DNA of 64,000 nucleotides from Phenylobacterium sp. (GTDB lineage: Bacteria > Pseudomonadota > Alphaproteobacteria > Caulobacterales > Caulobacteraceae): assembly GCA_018001015.1 (NCBI GenBank), contig JAGNIV010000003.1:124001-188000 (forward strand), given 5' to 3'. How positions within the stretch are numbered: the first letter of the stretch is position 1; each line of letters begins with the position of its first letter. The notes under the pieces were generated by a model. That model saw only the letters and a program-made list of their open reading frames with translations, ran no database searches and was not told the origin of the DNA. Below, piece after piece: positions 16,550 through 25,271 of this stretch. Both the position numbers and the translations under genes were made by a program.

Positions 16550-17392
16550 TTAGTGCCCGATCTTCTTCCAGATACGGCGGTAGCTGACGAACAGCAGGCC
16601 GGCGAAGATCAGCAGGTAGACCATGGCCGCCACGCCGAACTGCTTGCGCTCGGTCTGCTTGGGCTCTGAGGCCCAGGCCAGAAAGGCCACGACGTCCTTG
16701 GCCTGTTGATCAAGGGTGGACTTCGTCCCGTCGTCGAAGGTCACCTTGTTGGCTTCCAGCGGCGGCGCCATCGCGATGAAGCCCCCGGCCGGCACGTGGC
16801 CCTTGCCCTTGTAGAAGGCGCTGACGTCGCCGGGCATATAGGGGTTGTAGTGCTGGTTCGGCGGCACTTCGAGCCCGGCGGGCGGAGCGACATAGCCCGT
16901 CAGGATCGAGTAGACGTATTGCGGTCCCTGAGGCCGGGCCTTGGTGATCACCGAGAGGTCCGGCGGCAGGGCGCCGCCGTTGGAGGCGCGCGCGGCGGCC
17001 TCGTTCGGGAACGGGCTGGGGAAACGATCGGCCGGGGTGCCGGGACGTTGGACGACGTCACCGGTTTCCGAGTCGATATCGTTGATCTGGTAGTCCTTGG
17101 AGATCGCCTTCACATAGGCGTTGTCGTTCGGGTTCTTGTACTTGTCGTCGAAGAACGGGCCGTTCTTCTCACCGAGATTACGGAAGCTCAGCAGGTTCAT
17201 CGAGTGGCAGGCTGAGCAGACCTCCCGATAGACCTTGTAGCCCCGTTGAACCTGGGCCTGATCGAACTTGCCGAACGGGCCCTCGAAGCTCCAGTGGACG
17301 CCCTTGGGTTCTTCCGGGTGGGTCGCCGCGAACGACGGACCAGCAACGAAAGCGAGCCCGAGCGCCGCGAGAATGAAACCTTTGCGCAGCAT
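16550..17392 (-). CDS. petC: Cytochrome c1 of the bc1 complex
   Basis: 280-residue membrane-anchored c-type cytochrome that passes electrons from the Rieske protein to cytochrome c. It has a signal peptide (cleavage after SFA, about residue 22), the covalent heme site CSACH at about residues 59-63, the axial methionine region AMAPPL, and a C-terminal anchor helix (GVAAMVYLLIFAGLLFVSYRRIWKKIGH, cut here to its type: one hydrophobic helix with a positive cytoplasmic tail). The order petA-petB-petC and gap of seven bases from petB match other alphaproteobacteria. A terminator follows. Confidence 0.96.
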   Translation of the reverse strand: MLRKGFILAALGLAFVAGPSFAATHPEEPKGVHWSFEGPFGKFDQAQVQRGYKVYREVCSACHSMNLLSFRNLGEKNGPFFDDKYKNPNDNAYVKAISKDYQINDIDSETGDVVQRPGTPADRFPSPFPNEAAARASNGGALPPDLSVITKARPQGPQYVYSILTGYVAPPAGLEVPPNQHYNPYMPGDVSAFYKGKGHVPAGGFIAMAPPLEANKVTFDDGTKSTLDQQAKDVVAFLAWASEPKQTERKQFGVAAMVYLLIFAGLLFVSYRRIWKKIGH

Positions 17393-17399
17393 CTGAGGC

Positions 17400-18713
17400 T
17401 CAGCCCCTCTTTTCAGGCGAAGCCGCGGCGCCGGCAGGCGCGTTGGCGGGGAGCACCGGCGCGGAGATGGATTCCGGCTGGGGCAGCGGGGTCTCGGTGA
17501 GGCCCAGGATCGGCAGCACGACCAGGAAGTAGGCGAAGTAGTAGGCCGCCGCGACGCGGGAGAGCCACACCATCGAGTTCAGGTCGGCGTCCAGCAGCTG
17601 GAAGGTCGACAGGTTGCCGATCACGTGGTCGTCGGGAAGACGGCCGCCGCAATAGCCCAGCACCAGGCAGGCCAGCACGAAGATGCCGAAGTAGAGCTTC
17701 GCGGTGGGCCGGTAGCGCATGGACCGCACCTTGGAGGTGTCGAGCCAGGGCAGGACGAACAGCATGGCGATGGCGCCGAACATCAGCAGCACGCCGGCAA
17801 GCTTGTCGGGAACCGCCCGCAGGATCGCGTAGAACGGCAGGAAGTACCATTCCGGAACGATGTGGGCCGGGGTCACCAGCGGGTTGGCGGGAACATAGTT
17901 CACCGCGTCGCCCAGGGCGTTCGGCTGGAAGAACACGAAGACCGCGAACATCAGCAGGAAGACCGAAATCGCGAAGCCGTCCTTCACCGTGTAGTACGGG
18001 TGGAAGGGGACGGTGTCCTCCTTGGACTTCACGTTCACGCCGGTCGGGTTGCCGTTGCCGGGAACGTGCAGCGCCCAGATGTGCAGGATCACGACGCCGG
18101 CGATCATGAACGGCAGCAGGAAGTGCAGCGAGAAGAAGCGGTTCAGGGTGGGGTTATCCACCGCGAAGCCGCCCCACAGCCAGGTGGTGATGGACTCGCC
18201 CACCAGCGGCAGGGCGCCGAACAGGTTGGTGATCACCACCGCGCCGTGGAAGCTCATCTGACCCCAGGGCAGGACGTAGCCCATGAAGGCCGTGGCCATC
18301 ATCAGCAGATAGATCACGCAGCCGAGGATCCACAGCACCTCGCGGGGCGCCTTGTAGGACCCGTAGTAGAGGCCCCGGAACATGTGGATGTAGACCGCGA
18401 TGAAGAACATCGAGGCCCCGTTGGAGTGCATGTAGCGCACCAGCCAGCCGTAGTTCACGTCGCGCATGATGCGCTCGACGGAGTTGAAGGCGTGGTCGAC
18501 GTGCGGGACGTAGTGCATGGCCAGCACGATGCCGGTCACGATCTGGATGCCCAGGCAGACCGCCAGGATGCCACCGAAGGTCCACCAGTAGTTCAGGTTC
18601 TTCGGGGTCGGGAAGTCGATCACGCTGTCGTACGCCAGGCGCACGATCGGCAGTCGGGTGTCGAGCCAGCGCTCGAAGCCGGTTTTCGGCTCGTAGTTTG
18701 AATGTCCGCTCAT
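17400..18713 (-). CDS. petB: Cytochrome b of the bc1 complex
   Basis: 437-residue polytopic quinol oxidase subunit holding two b hemes and both quinone sites. The visible marks are the [12 protein letters not shown] and [12 protein letters not shown] segments with heme-ligand histidines, the [14 protein letters not shown] stretch, and the [13 protein letters not shown] motif of the quinol oxidation site. About eight membrane helices are present. The C-terminus carries a Pro/Ala-rich tail (about 30 residues) past the last helix, a feature of many alphaproteobacterial cytochromes b. It starts five bases after petA. Confidence 0.97.
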   Translation of the reverse strand: MSGHSNYEPKTGFERWLDTRLPIVRLAYDSVIDFPTPKNLNYWWTFGGILAVCLGIQIVTGIVLAMHYVPHVDHAFNSVERIMRDVNYGWLVRYMHSNGASMFFIAVYIHMFRGLYYGSYKAPREVLWILGCVIYLLMMATAFMGYVLPWGQMSFHGAVVITNLFGALPLVGESITTWLWGGFAVDNPTLNRFFSLHFLLPFMIAGVVILHIWALHVPGNGNPTGVNVKSKEDTVPFHPYYTVKDGFAISVFLLMFAVFVFFQPNALGDAVNYVPANPLVTPAHIVPEWYFLPFYAILRAVPDKLAGVLLMFGAIAMLFVLPWLDTSKVRSMRYRPTAKLYFGIFVLACLVLGYCGGRLPDDHVIGNLSTFQLLDADLNSMVWLSRVAAAYYFAYFLVVLPILGLTETPLPQPESISAPVLPANAPAGAAASPEKRG

Positions 18714-18718
18714 GATCC

Positions 18719-19273
18719 TCAGCCCACCTTGACCTTGGTGTCCGACAGGAACGCGTAGTCCGGCACCGCCAGGTTTTTCGGCGCGGGACCTTTCCGGATT
18801 CGGCCGGAGGTGTCGTAGTGCGAGCCGTGGCAGGGGCAGAACCAGCCGCCGTAATCACCGCCGCCGAACGTCGGCACGCAGCCCAGGTGGGTGCAGGTGC
18901 CGATCAGGATCAGCCATTGGGCCTTGCCGGGCTTGTGACGTTCCTCGTCGGTCTGCGGATCGCGCAGATCGGCGGTGTCGTCCTTGATCGCCTCGGCGAT
19001 CTCCTTGCCCGTCCGATTCCGGATGAACAACGGCTTGCCGCGCCACTTGATGGTGACCTGCTGGCCAGCTTCGACCTTTGTCAGGTCGAATTCCACCGAG
19101 GCGAGGGCGAGGGTGTCGCCGGCCGGGTTCATCTGATCGATGAACGGCCAGGCCAACGCCCCAACCGCGCCCACGGCCATGACGGCCGCGGCGATGTGAA
19201 TGAAATCACGCCGGTTCGGGTCTTCGCCCGAGGCATGAGGATCGGGATTTGCGCCCACGACGGTGTCGGCCAC
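18719..19273 (-). CDS. petA: Rieske iron-sulfur subunit of the bc1 complex
   Basis: 184-residue protein read from a GTG start at 19273, with an AAGGG ribosome site; the open frame continues upstream but codes nothing recognisable and runs antisense to trmL. The N-terminus has a twin-arginine-type signal anchor ([23 protein letters not shown], quoted only by its RRDF core): Tat export leaves it as a membrane anchor. The cluster ligands are in CTHLGC and CPCHGSHYD. It opens the petABC operon, divergent from trmL. Confidence 0.95.
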   Translation of the reverse strand: MADTVVGANPDPHASGEDPNRRDFIHIAAAVMAVGAVGALAWPFIDQMNPAGDTLALASVEFDLTKVEAGQQVTIKWRGKPLFIRNRTGKEIAEAIKDDTADLRDPQTDEERHKPGKAQWLILIGTCTHLGCVPTFGGGDYGGWFCPCHGSHYDTSGRIRKGPAPKNLAVPDYAFLSDTKVKVG

Positions 19274-19474
19274 CTTAAAGCTACCCTTCGTTTGCGGCCG
19301 CGACCTTGCGCCGAGACCCGTCTTCGACCCTGCCAGACGTTCTGGTAAGGGCCATTCGGAATCGAATGCTGGAGCAGGACGAATTACCGGAAGTGACAGC
19401 GATCGCGCTTTGCGGTCGCCCCTCCGGTGATTCGCGCCTAGCCCCGGCCAATCCCTTAGGCTGGATCGCTTAGA
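19274..19474. promoter_or_regulatory. Divergent control region between petA and trmL
   Basis: 201 non-coding bases serving two divergent units. It holds two GANTC methylation sites, GAATC at 19359-19363 and GATTC at 19429-19433. I could not place a confident -35/-10 pair by eye. The minus-strand ribosome site of petA lies at about 19280-19290. Confidence 0.45.
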
Positions 19475-19933
19475 ATGCTGCTGGCGCTTTTTCAACCGGA
19501 CATTCCGCAAAACCTTGGGGCGGCCCTCCGTCTCGGCGCCTGCCTGGGGGTCGGGATTCACGTCATAGAGCCCTGTGGCTTCCCACTTTCCGACCGTGCG
19601 ATACGCCGCGCGGCCCTGGATTACGGCGAGCCGGGCGAAGTGACGCGGCACCCCGGATGGGCCGATTTCGCCCAAGAACGGCCCGGAAGGATCGTTCTGT
19701 TCACAACCAGGGGCGCGACGCCCCTGCACGAGTTCGTCTTCCAGGCCGACGATGTGCTGCTGTTCGGACGCGAGAGCGCGGGCGTTCCCGACGAGGTTCA
19801 TGAAAGCGCCGATGCGCGGGTTTATATTCCGCTGATACCTGGAATGAGATCGCTGAACGTCACGGTCTCGGCGGCCATCGGTCTTTCGGAGGCGTTGCGC
19901 CAGACCGGCCAATTTCCTAATCCAGCCGCATGA
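19475..19933 (+). CDS. trmL: tRNA (cytidine(34)-2'-O)-methyltransferase
   Basis: 152-residue SPOUT (trefoil-knot) methyltransferase that modifies the wobble base of leucine tRNAs. The family marks are LALFQPDIPQNLGAALRLGACLG at the N-terminus, the LLFGRESAGVPDEVHE motif, and the knot segment IPLIPGMRSLNVTVSAAI. The length is right for TrmL/YibK. The stop overlaps the hemF start by four bases. Confidence 0.94.
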   Translation: MLLALFQPDIPQNLGAALRLGACLGVGIHVIEPCGFPLSDRAIRRAALDYGEPGEVTRHPGWADFAQERPGRIVLFTTRGATPLHEFVFQADDVLLFGRESAGVPDEVHESADARVYIPLIPGMRSLNVTVSAAIGLSEALRQTGQFPNPAA

Positions 19934-20808
19934 CGAACCTGCCGCCTGAAATCCAAGACCGCCGCGCCCGCGCCAAGACGTGGTTTGAAGACCTGCAATC
20001 GCGGATCTTCGCCGCCCTGGAACAGCTGGAGGATGAGGCTCCGCCCGAACTTTACCCAGAGGAGCCGGGCCGATTCGACCAGCGCCCCTGGACCCGCGAC
20101 ACCGGAGTCGGCGGCGGATTGGGCGGGCACCTCAAGGGCCGCCTGTTCGAAAAGGCCGGAGTCCACACGTCCGCGGCCACCAGCCGGTTCTCGCCGGAAA
20201 TGGCCAAGGAAATGCCGGGGGCCGACCAGGACCCATCCTATCTCTCGGCCAGCATCAGCCTGATCGTCCACCCGCGGTCGCCGCGTGTGCCCACCGTCCA
20301 CATGAACACCCGCTTCCTGTCCACCGCCGTGAGCTGGTTCGGCGGCGGGGCCGATCTGACGCCCATGGTGGATGAGCAGCGCAGCCAGGCGGCCGACGAC
20401 GCGGTCCTGTTCCACGCCGCCATGAAGGCGGCCTGCGACCCCTACGATCCTGAGTGGCATGCCAAGTACAAGGTCTGGTGCGACGAGTACTTCTACCTGC
20501 CCCATCGCAAGGAGACCCGGGGCGTGGGCGGCATCTTCTACGACCGCCACAACTCCGGCGACTTCGAGAAGGACTTCGCCTTCACCCGCGCCGTCGGCGA
20601 GGCCTTCCTGGAGGTCTATCCGAAGATCGTCCGCCACCGCATGAGCGAACCCTGGACCGAGCAGGACCGGATGGAGCAGCTTGTCCGCCGGGGCCGCTAC
20701 GTCGAGTTCAACCTGCTCTATGACCGCGGCACCATGTTCGGCCTGAGGGCCGGCGGGAACATCGATACGATCCTTTCGTCCATGCCGCCGATGGTGGCCT
20801 GGCTCTAA
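19930..20808 (+). CDS. hemF: Oxygen-dependent coproporphyrinogen III oxidase
   Basis: 292-residue enzyme that converts coproporphyrinogen III to protoporphyrinogen IX using O2, in heme synthesis. The family signature SWFGGGADLTPM, the HKET-like HRKETRGVGGIFYDRHNSG stretch, and the final RRGRYVEFNLLYDRGTMFGLRAGGN motif are all present. The length is normal. It is translationally coupled to trmL and followed by a 15-base gap to the deacetylase. Its position next to the bc1 operon fits a respiratory heme demand but is not proof of co-regulation. Confidence 0.97.
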   Translation: MTNLPPEIQDRRARAKTWFEDLQSRIFAALEQLEDEAPPELYPEEPGRFDQRPWTRDTGVGGGLGGHLKGRLFEKAGVHTSAATSRFSPEMAKEMPGADQDPSYLSASISLIVHPRSPRVPTVHMNTRFLSTAVSWFGGGADLTPMVDEQRSQAADDAVLFHAAMKAACDPYDPEWHAKYKVWCDEYFYLPHRKETRGVGGIFYDRHNSGDFEKDFAFTRAVGEAFLEVYPKIVRHRMSEPWTEQDRMEQLVRRGRYVEFNLLYDRGTMFGLRAGGNIDTILSSMPPMVAWL

Positions 20809-20823
20809 CCCGCGGAGACGCCC

Positions 20824-21657
20824 GTGAGCCTTGTCGAACGCCTGGGGCATGACGCGGGCGAGCGGCTGCTGATCGTCAATTGCGACGACCTGGGCTCCAG
20901 CGCGGCGGCCAACCGGGCCATCGCCACGGTGCTGAAGGCCGGCGTGGCCACCAGCGCGACCCTGATGGTCCCCTGCCCCTGGGCCCTGGACGGGCTGGAG
21001 CAGGCCCGGGGCTTCGACATCGGCGTCCACCTGACCTTCACGGCAGAGTATCCCACCTATCGCTGGCGGCCGCTGACCGGGGCGAAGTCGCTGTGCGACG
21101 AGCAGGGTTACATGCCCGCCGAGCCAGCCACGGTCTGGGCCCGGGCCGATCTCGCCGAGGTGGCCGCCGAGTGCCGCGCGCAGATCGACCAGGCCCTGGC
21201 CTGGGGCCTCGACCCTACCCACCTGGACGCCCACATGGGCACGATGCAGATCGAACCGCGCTATTTTGCGCTGTTCGTGGACTTGGCGGTGGAATACCGC
21301 CTGCCGCTGCGGATGTTCGGGGCCGGCGCCGAGCGGCGGCTGGGCTTTCCCGGCCGCTCGACCGCCAGCGCGGCCGGCGTGCTCTATCCGGACTATTTCG
21401 TCAGCCCCTGGGGCCATGACGCCCGAGGGGTGTTCGCCGACACCCTGGCGCACCCCAGGGCCGGCGTGACGGAGATCTATTTCCACCCGGTGGAGGACGG
21501 CCCGGAACTGCGCTGCTATGACCGCAAGGAGGCGCAAATTCGCGTCGATGACCTGACCTGCCTCACCGATCGCGGGCTGAAGGATGAGATCGAGGCGTCC
21601 GGCGTGAAGCTGATCAGCTTCCGCCCCCTGCGCGACCTGCAGAGGCAGGCCGGCTGA
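20824..21657 (+). CDS. ChbG/HpnK-family carbohydrate deacetylase (YdjC-like)
   Basis: 277-residue protein of the YdjC/ChbG/HpnK fold, read from a GTG start. Metal-binding residues are visible in VNCDDLGSS (Asp pair), GVHLTFTAEYP (His) and THLDAHMG (two His). These enzymes deacetylate small N-acetylated sugars such as chitobiose; HpnK acts on a hopanoid sugar. No hopanoid or chitin genes are in the window. The stop overlaps the start of the acetyltransferase gene by one base, so the two are coupled: a deacetylase with an OGA-like acetyltransferase. Confidence 0.82.
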   Translation: MSLVERLGHDAGERLLIVNCDDLGSSAAANRAIATVLKAGVATSATLMVPCPWALDGLEQARGFDIGVHLTFTAEYPTYRWRPLTGAKSLCDEQGYMPAEPATVWARADLAEVAAECRAQIDQALAWGLDPTHLDAHMGTMQIEPRYFALFVDLAVEYRLPLRMFGAGAERRLGFPGRSTASAAGVLYPDYFVSPWGHDARGVFADTLAHPRAGVTEIYFHPVEDGPELRCYDRKEAQIRVDDLTCLTDRGLKDEIEASGVKLISFRPLRDLQRQAG

Positions 21658-22271
21658 TGGCGACGATCCGGCCCTATCGCCCGCAGGACCTTGAAGGTCT
21701 CTACGCAGTCTGTCTGAAGACCGGCGACAGTGGCCAGGACGCCACCACCCTCTATCGCGACAAGCATCTCATCGGGGCGATCTACGCCGCGCCCTATGGC
21801 CGGTATGCGCCCGATCTCGCCTTCGTTGTGGAGGATCAGGGCGGGGTCGCGGGCTACATCGTCGGCGCAGCCGACACGCGGGGCTTCGAGGCCCTGCTGG
21901 AGGACCGCTGGTGGCCGATGCTCCGGGCCGCCCACGCTGACCCCCAGGGTGTCCCATGGGCGGAGCGAACACCGGATCAGCACCTGGAGCGCCTGTTCCA
22001 CAAGCCGAACGCCGCGCCCGACCCGGTCGTGGCGGCCTATCCGGCGCACCTGCACATCAACCTTTTGCCGCACCTGCAGGGCCAGGGGATGGGCCAGCGG
22101 CTGATCGACACCCACCTTGCCGCCTTGAAGGCCGCCGGCGCATGCGGCGTCCACCTTGGCGTCAGCGAGGCCAACACCCGCGCCCAGCGGTTCTACGACA
22201 TCTACGGCTTCAGCCGCTTCTCAGAACAGCCGACGCCAGGGACCATCTGGATGGTGCGCGACCTCGCCTAG
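21657..22271 (+). CDS. GNAT acetyltransferase, O-GlcNAcase C-terminal-like
   Basis: 204-residue GNAT protein. It starts TIRPYRPQDLEGLYAVCLKTGDSG, then LAFVVEDQGGVAGYIVGA, and has the acetyl-CoA loop LQGQGMGQRLID followed by GVHLGVSEANTRAQRFYDIYGF. The N-terminal layout, with the GDSGQDAT stretch, is like the acetyltransferase-like domain found at the end of eukaryotic O-GlcNAcases and in many free-standing bacterial proteins. Coupled to the deacetylase upstream. The substrate is unknown. Confidence 0.8.
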   Translation: MATIRPYRPQDLEGLYAVCLKTGDSGQDATTLYRDKHLIGAIYAAPYGRYAPDLAFVVEDQGGVAGYIVGAADTRGFEALLEDRWWPMLRAAHADPQGVPWAERTPDQHLERLFHKPNAAPDPVVAAYPAHLHINLLPHLQGQGMGQRLIDTHLAALKAAGACGVHLGVSEANTRAQRFYDIYGFSRFSEQPTPGTIWMVRDLA

Positions 22272-22996
22272 ATCTTGGGCTTCAGGGCCCCGGCTTCGAT
22301 CTTGAGGTCGTGGCTGGGGACCTTCGCGCCGCCGGGTGCCGGGCACGAGGCGCCGGTGTCGATCCAGGCCTGAATCAGTTCGCCCAGCTGGGCCTGGGTC
22401 CCCGGCGCGGCGGCGCGGCCGAGACCCGGATTCCACCCCCAGGCCACCAGTTCGTCGACGGCCATGTGTTCCTGAATCTGGGCCAGGGTCTTGCCGCCAT
22501 TGCGGGCGGGATCCTTGATCTGGGCGCAGATTTCTCCCAGCGACTTGCCCTGCCAGGCCATGGAGGCGGGCGCGAGCGCCCATTTCGGATTGCCGGGGAT
22601 GGTGACGATGTAGGTCCCACCGACCCAGACATTCTTGGCCGTATGGCAAGACGCGCACTGCAACCCCTCGCCGTGGCCGTCTCCGCCGCGGGCGACCACC
22701 GGCATGTGGGGGCGGCGGTCATCGCCCTGGGTTGGGCGGTCCACCGGATGGCAGTTGGCGCAACGCGGGTGGGTGATGACCTTGCCGGCCTCCTGGAAGA
22801 GGGCGACCGAACGAGCGTTCTTGTCGGTGATGGTGTTGAACGCGGTGGCGGGCTTCAGCGAGGTCCGTTCCTCCATTTCGGCCAGCACCGAGGCGGCGGC
22901 CTGGCTGGGAGCCGTCTGCGCCTGGGCGGTCAGGGTGGCGGCGGCGACGAGACCGGCCGCGCCGAGGGACAAAAGCAGGGCGCGGGCGTGGCGCAT
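22268..22996 (-). CDS. Periplasmic diheme c-type cytochrome
   Basis: 242 residues with a Sec signal peptide (cleavage after AQA near residue 26) and two heme-binding motifs, CANCH and CASCH, about 40 residues apart in the sequence HPVDRPTQGD...GLQCASCH. A C-terminal single cysteine (GASCPAPGG) is also present. Similar proteins are sometimes labelled as a subunit of isoquinoline 1-oxidoreductase; no molybdenum hydroxylase gene is nearby, so I only call it a diheme cytochrome. It is convergent with the GNAT gene (overlap of four bases). Confidence 0.8.
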   Translation of the reverse strand: MRHARALLLSLGAAGLVAAATLTAQAQTAPSQAAASVLAEMEERTSLKPATAFNTITDKNARSVALFQEAGKVITHPRCANCHPVDRPTQGDDRRPHMPVVARGGDGHGEGLQCASCHTAKNVWVGGTYIVTIPGNPKWALAPASMAWQGKSLGEICAQIKDPARNGGKTLAQIQEHMAVDELVAWGWNPGLGRAAAPGTQAQLGELIQAWIDTGASCPAPGGAKVPSHDLKIEAGALKPKI

Positions 22997-23044
22997 GGGG
23001 ATCGTTCCTGGCCGGCGCGCAACATCACGCCGGGGAACAGAACG

Positions 23045-23749
23045 TCAGGGACCGCCAAGCGTTGCCTCAGCCAGGAACCGCTGCATCCAGCCGCCCACCT
23101 GGAGGCGATCATCCGGCTGCTCGAAGGAGAGGATCGCCGTGTCAGCCTGTTCGTCGGTCAGCCGCGTCCCGCGCCGGCTCTCGATCAGGGCCCGGGCGTA
23201 GGCCGGCTCGAACTCCGGATGTAGTTGCAGGGAGATGGCGGGCTGGTCGCCATAGGCCAGCATGCCGAAGGGGGTGAACTCGCTTGCAGCGATGACGGTC
23301 GCGCTCGGCGGCGGCTGCACCACCTGATCCTGATGCGAGGCGGCGACCGTCAGGCGCGGTGCGTCCATCCAGGCCCGGGGCTGCTGAACCTCATATCGGT
23401 GCAGGCCCAGGCCCCAGCCCTTGGGCGAGGCGATCACCTTGCCGCCGAAGGTCTCAGCCATGATCTGGTGGCCGAAACAGATCCCCACCATCGGCGTGCC
23501 CTTGGCGGCGCGCAGGAACCCCTTCAGCGGTTCGATCCAGGGCAGAGGGTCATAGACCCCCGCCGACGATCCGGTGATCACATAGGCGGCGCAGGCGTCG
23601 GCTGTGGCCGGAAGTCTCCCCGCCTGGACATCGAAGGTGGCGTAGTCGTAGGCGTCCTCGCCGAACAGGGCGCGGAACATGGCCGGATAGTCACCGAACT
23701 GGCCGATCTGCGGCGGCGGCGCTCCGGTCTCCAGGATGCCCAGCCTCAA
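23045..23749 (-). CDS. Class I glutamine amidotransferase-like protein
   Basis: 234-residue class I amidotransferase. The nucleophile elbow GICFGHQIMAE carries the catalytic Cys, and SLQLHPEFEPAY supplies the His-x-Glu pair. A VITGSSAGVYD segment is typical of GuaA-like free-standing amidotransferases (for example those acting in gamma-glutamyl polyamine catabolism or of unknown role). The start is a TTG that overlaps the cca stop, making it the last gene of the DUF1285-NUDIX-DUF6111-cca set. The partner or substrate is unknown. Confidence 0.85.
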   Translation of the reverse strand: MRLGILETGAPPPQIGQFGDYPAMFRALFGEDAYDYATFDVQAGRLPATADACAAYVITGSSAGVYDPLPWIEPLKGFLRAAKGTPMVGICFGHQIMAETFGGKVIASPKGWGLGLHRYEVQQPRAWMDAPRLTVAASHQDQVVQPPPSATVIAASEFTPFGMLAYGDQPAISLQLHPEFEPAYARALIESRRGTRLTDEQADTAILSFEQPDDRLQVGGWMQRFLAEATLGGP

Positions 23750-24996
23750 TAGGCCATGCCTTGCGCCACCGCCTTCAGCTTCTCGATGGCCGAGAATTTA
23801 TCGTCGAGGAAGTCGTGGTCGATCCACCAGTCCTCCACTTCGCGCAGCACCTGGCCCACCATCGGACCCTTAGGCACGCCCGACGCCATCACATCCTCAC
23901 CCGTCAGCGGGAAGGTCGGCGGCGACCAGCTCTCCGCCAGGGCAAGCAGGCCCCGCCACTGGTGGGTGGCCGATGTACGACCCGATTTGGCCCAGGCCAG
24001 CTTCACCCGGTCGTTGAAGGCCGACAGCCCGATGGCGTAGACGCCTCGCCGGGTCTCCCGCGGGCTCATCCAACTGGTGATGCGGGGTGTCTTGCCCATG
24101 GCCGCCACCAACCGATCACGGACCTCGTTGGAGAGGCGCAGGCGTTCGGCGATCTGGGCCGCGCCGATCTGGTCCTCCGGGATCAGGGTGGCCAGCCGCA
24201 GGATCGGATCGTTCTCGAAGAGCTGGTCGGTCTCGATCTCCACCAGTTGGTTGAAGGCCGCGAGATCGCTGGCGCAGGGCAGGACCGCGGTCAGCACGCC
24301 GGCCTTGGCCATCAGAGCCAGGGCCGGGCGCGGTTCCTCGGCGGCCAGCAGCTTGGTGAGCTCCTTGGCCGTGCGTTCCGCGGGGCGGCCAGAGAGGGTC
24401 TCCTTGAGCGCCTTGCAGGCCGCCAGCGCCTTCTCGTCGGCTTCCCCCTTGCCGTACCAGGCCTGGAACCGGAAGAAGCGCAGGATACGCAGATAGTCCT
24501 CGCGAATGCGGGTCATCGCGTCCCCGACAAAGACGATGCGGCCCGCCCGGCCGTCCGCGATCCCTCGGCCGGTTGGATCAAACAGCGTCCCGTCGCGGTC
24601 GGCATAGACGGCGTTCAGGGTGAAGTCCCGGCGTTGCGCGTCCTCGGCCCAGTCCTGGGTGAAGGCCACCACCGCGCGGCGGCCGTCGGTGGAGACGTCG
24701 CGACGCAGGGTGGTGATCTCGAAAGGCTGGCCCTCGGCCACGGCGGTGATGGTGCCATGCTCGACCCCGGTGGGCACCGCCCGGATGCCGGCCTCCTTCA
24801 GGGCCTCGGTGACCTGGTCCGGCGTCAGGGTGGTGGCGATGTCGATGTCTTCGATGGGCCGATTGAGCAGCGAATTTCGCACGCACCCGCCCACGAACCG
24901 CGCGCAGCCGGAAAAGCCGCGCGCCTCCAGGGCGTCCATCACGGCGGTAACGGCCGGGGTCTTCATCCAGGGCTTTTGGCCGATACTGTCGGTCAT
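23746..24996 (-). CDS. cca: CCA tRNA nucleotidyltransferase
   Basis: 416-residue enzyme that adds or repairs the 3' CCA of tRNAs. The nucleotidyltransferase motif FVGGCVRNSLLNRPIEDIDIAT contains the GGxVR turn and the catalytic DxD pair; the RRDFTLNAVYAD and EDYLRILRFFRF motifs follow. The start at 24996 was chosen since homology begins at once (the open frame extends 74 codons further into antisense). The stop overlaps the amidotransferase start by a few bases, and its start overlaps the end of DUF6111, so it lies in a tightly packed operon. Confidence 0.94.
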   Translation of the reverse strand: MTDSIGQKPWMKTPAVTAVMDALEARGFSGCARFVGGCVRNSLLNRPIEDIDIATTLTPDQVTEALKEAGIRAVPTGVEHGTITAVAEGQPFEITTLRRDVSTDGRRAVVAFTQDWAEDAQRRDFTLNAVYADRDGTLFDPTGRGIADGRAGRIVFVGDAMTRIREDYLRILRFFRFQAWYGKGEADEKALAACKALKETLSGRPAERTAKELTKLLAAEEPRPALALMAKAGVLTAVLPCASDLAAFNQLVEIETDQLFENDPILRLATLIPEDQIGAAQIAERLRLSNEVRDRLVAAMGKTPRITSWMSPRETRRGVYAIGLSAFNDRVKLAWAKSGRTSATHQWRGLLALAESWSPPTFPLTGEDVMASGVPKGPMVGQVLREVEDWWIDHDFLDDKFSAIEKLKAVAQGMAY

Positions 24997-25271
24997 GGAG
25001 TCTGGGGCGCTCTCTTCTCGAAGTGGCCGGGCGTGACGCGCCCGTCCGGGCCCGCTTCGGCGGGGACATAGACCTCGCCACGATTGTCGCCATGGAACAC
25101 CGCCGTGGCCATTAGCGAAACCCCCAACAGCACCGCTCCGGCTGCAAAGAGCCAGGCCCAGGGGGTCGATCCCATCTCCCGGCCGGTGCGCCGGGCGACC
25201 TCGCGCCACAGAAACCACAGCCCGAACGGCAGGGCCACCAAGAGGGCGCGGGTGGCGATGAGGCTAAGCAA
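24993..25271 (-). CDS. DUF6111-like small membrane protein
   Basis: 92 residues from a TTG start that overlaps the NUDIX stop. Two hydrophobic segments (about residues 5-22 and 37-57) are separated by a charged loop with WREVARRTGREMG, and a short soluble tail follows (YVPAEAGPDGRVTPGHF). It matches the small DUF6111 proteins seen next to NUDIX and cca genes in Caulobacteraceae. Function unknown. The overlaps at both ends argue for a real, co-translated gene. Confidence 0.65.
   Translation of the reverse strand: MLSLIATRALLVALPFGLWFLWREVARRTGREMGSTPWAWLFAAGAVLLGVSLMATAVFHGDNRGEVYVPAEAGPDGRVTPGHFEKRAPQTP

Noticed and set aside
19274-19912. N-terminal extension of the Rieske protein (open frame to 19912)
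   Set aside because: The extension is antisense to trmL and lacks any family match; GTG 19273 starts right at the conserved N-terminus.
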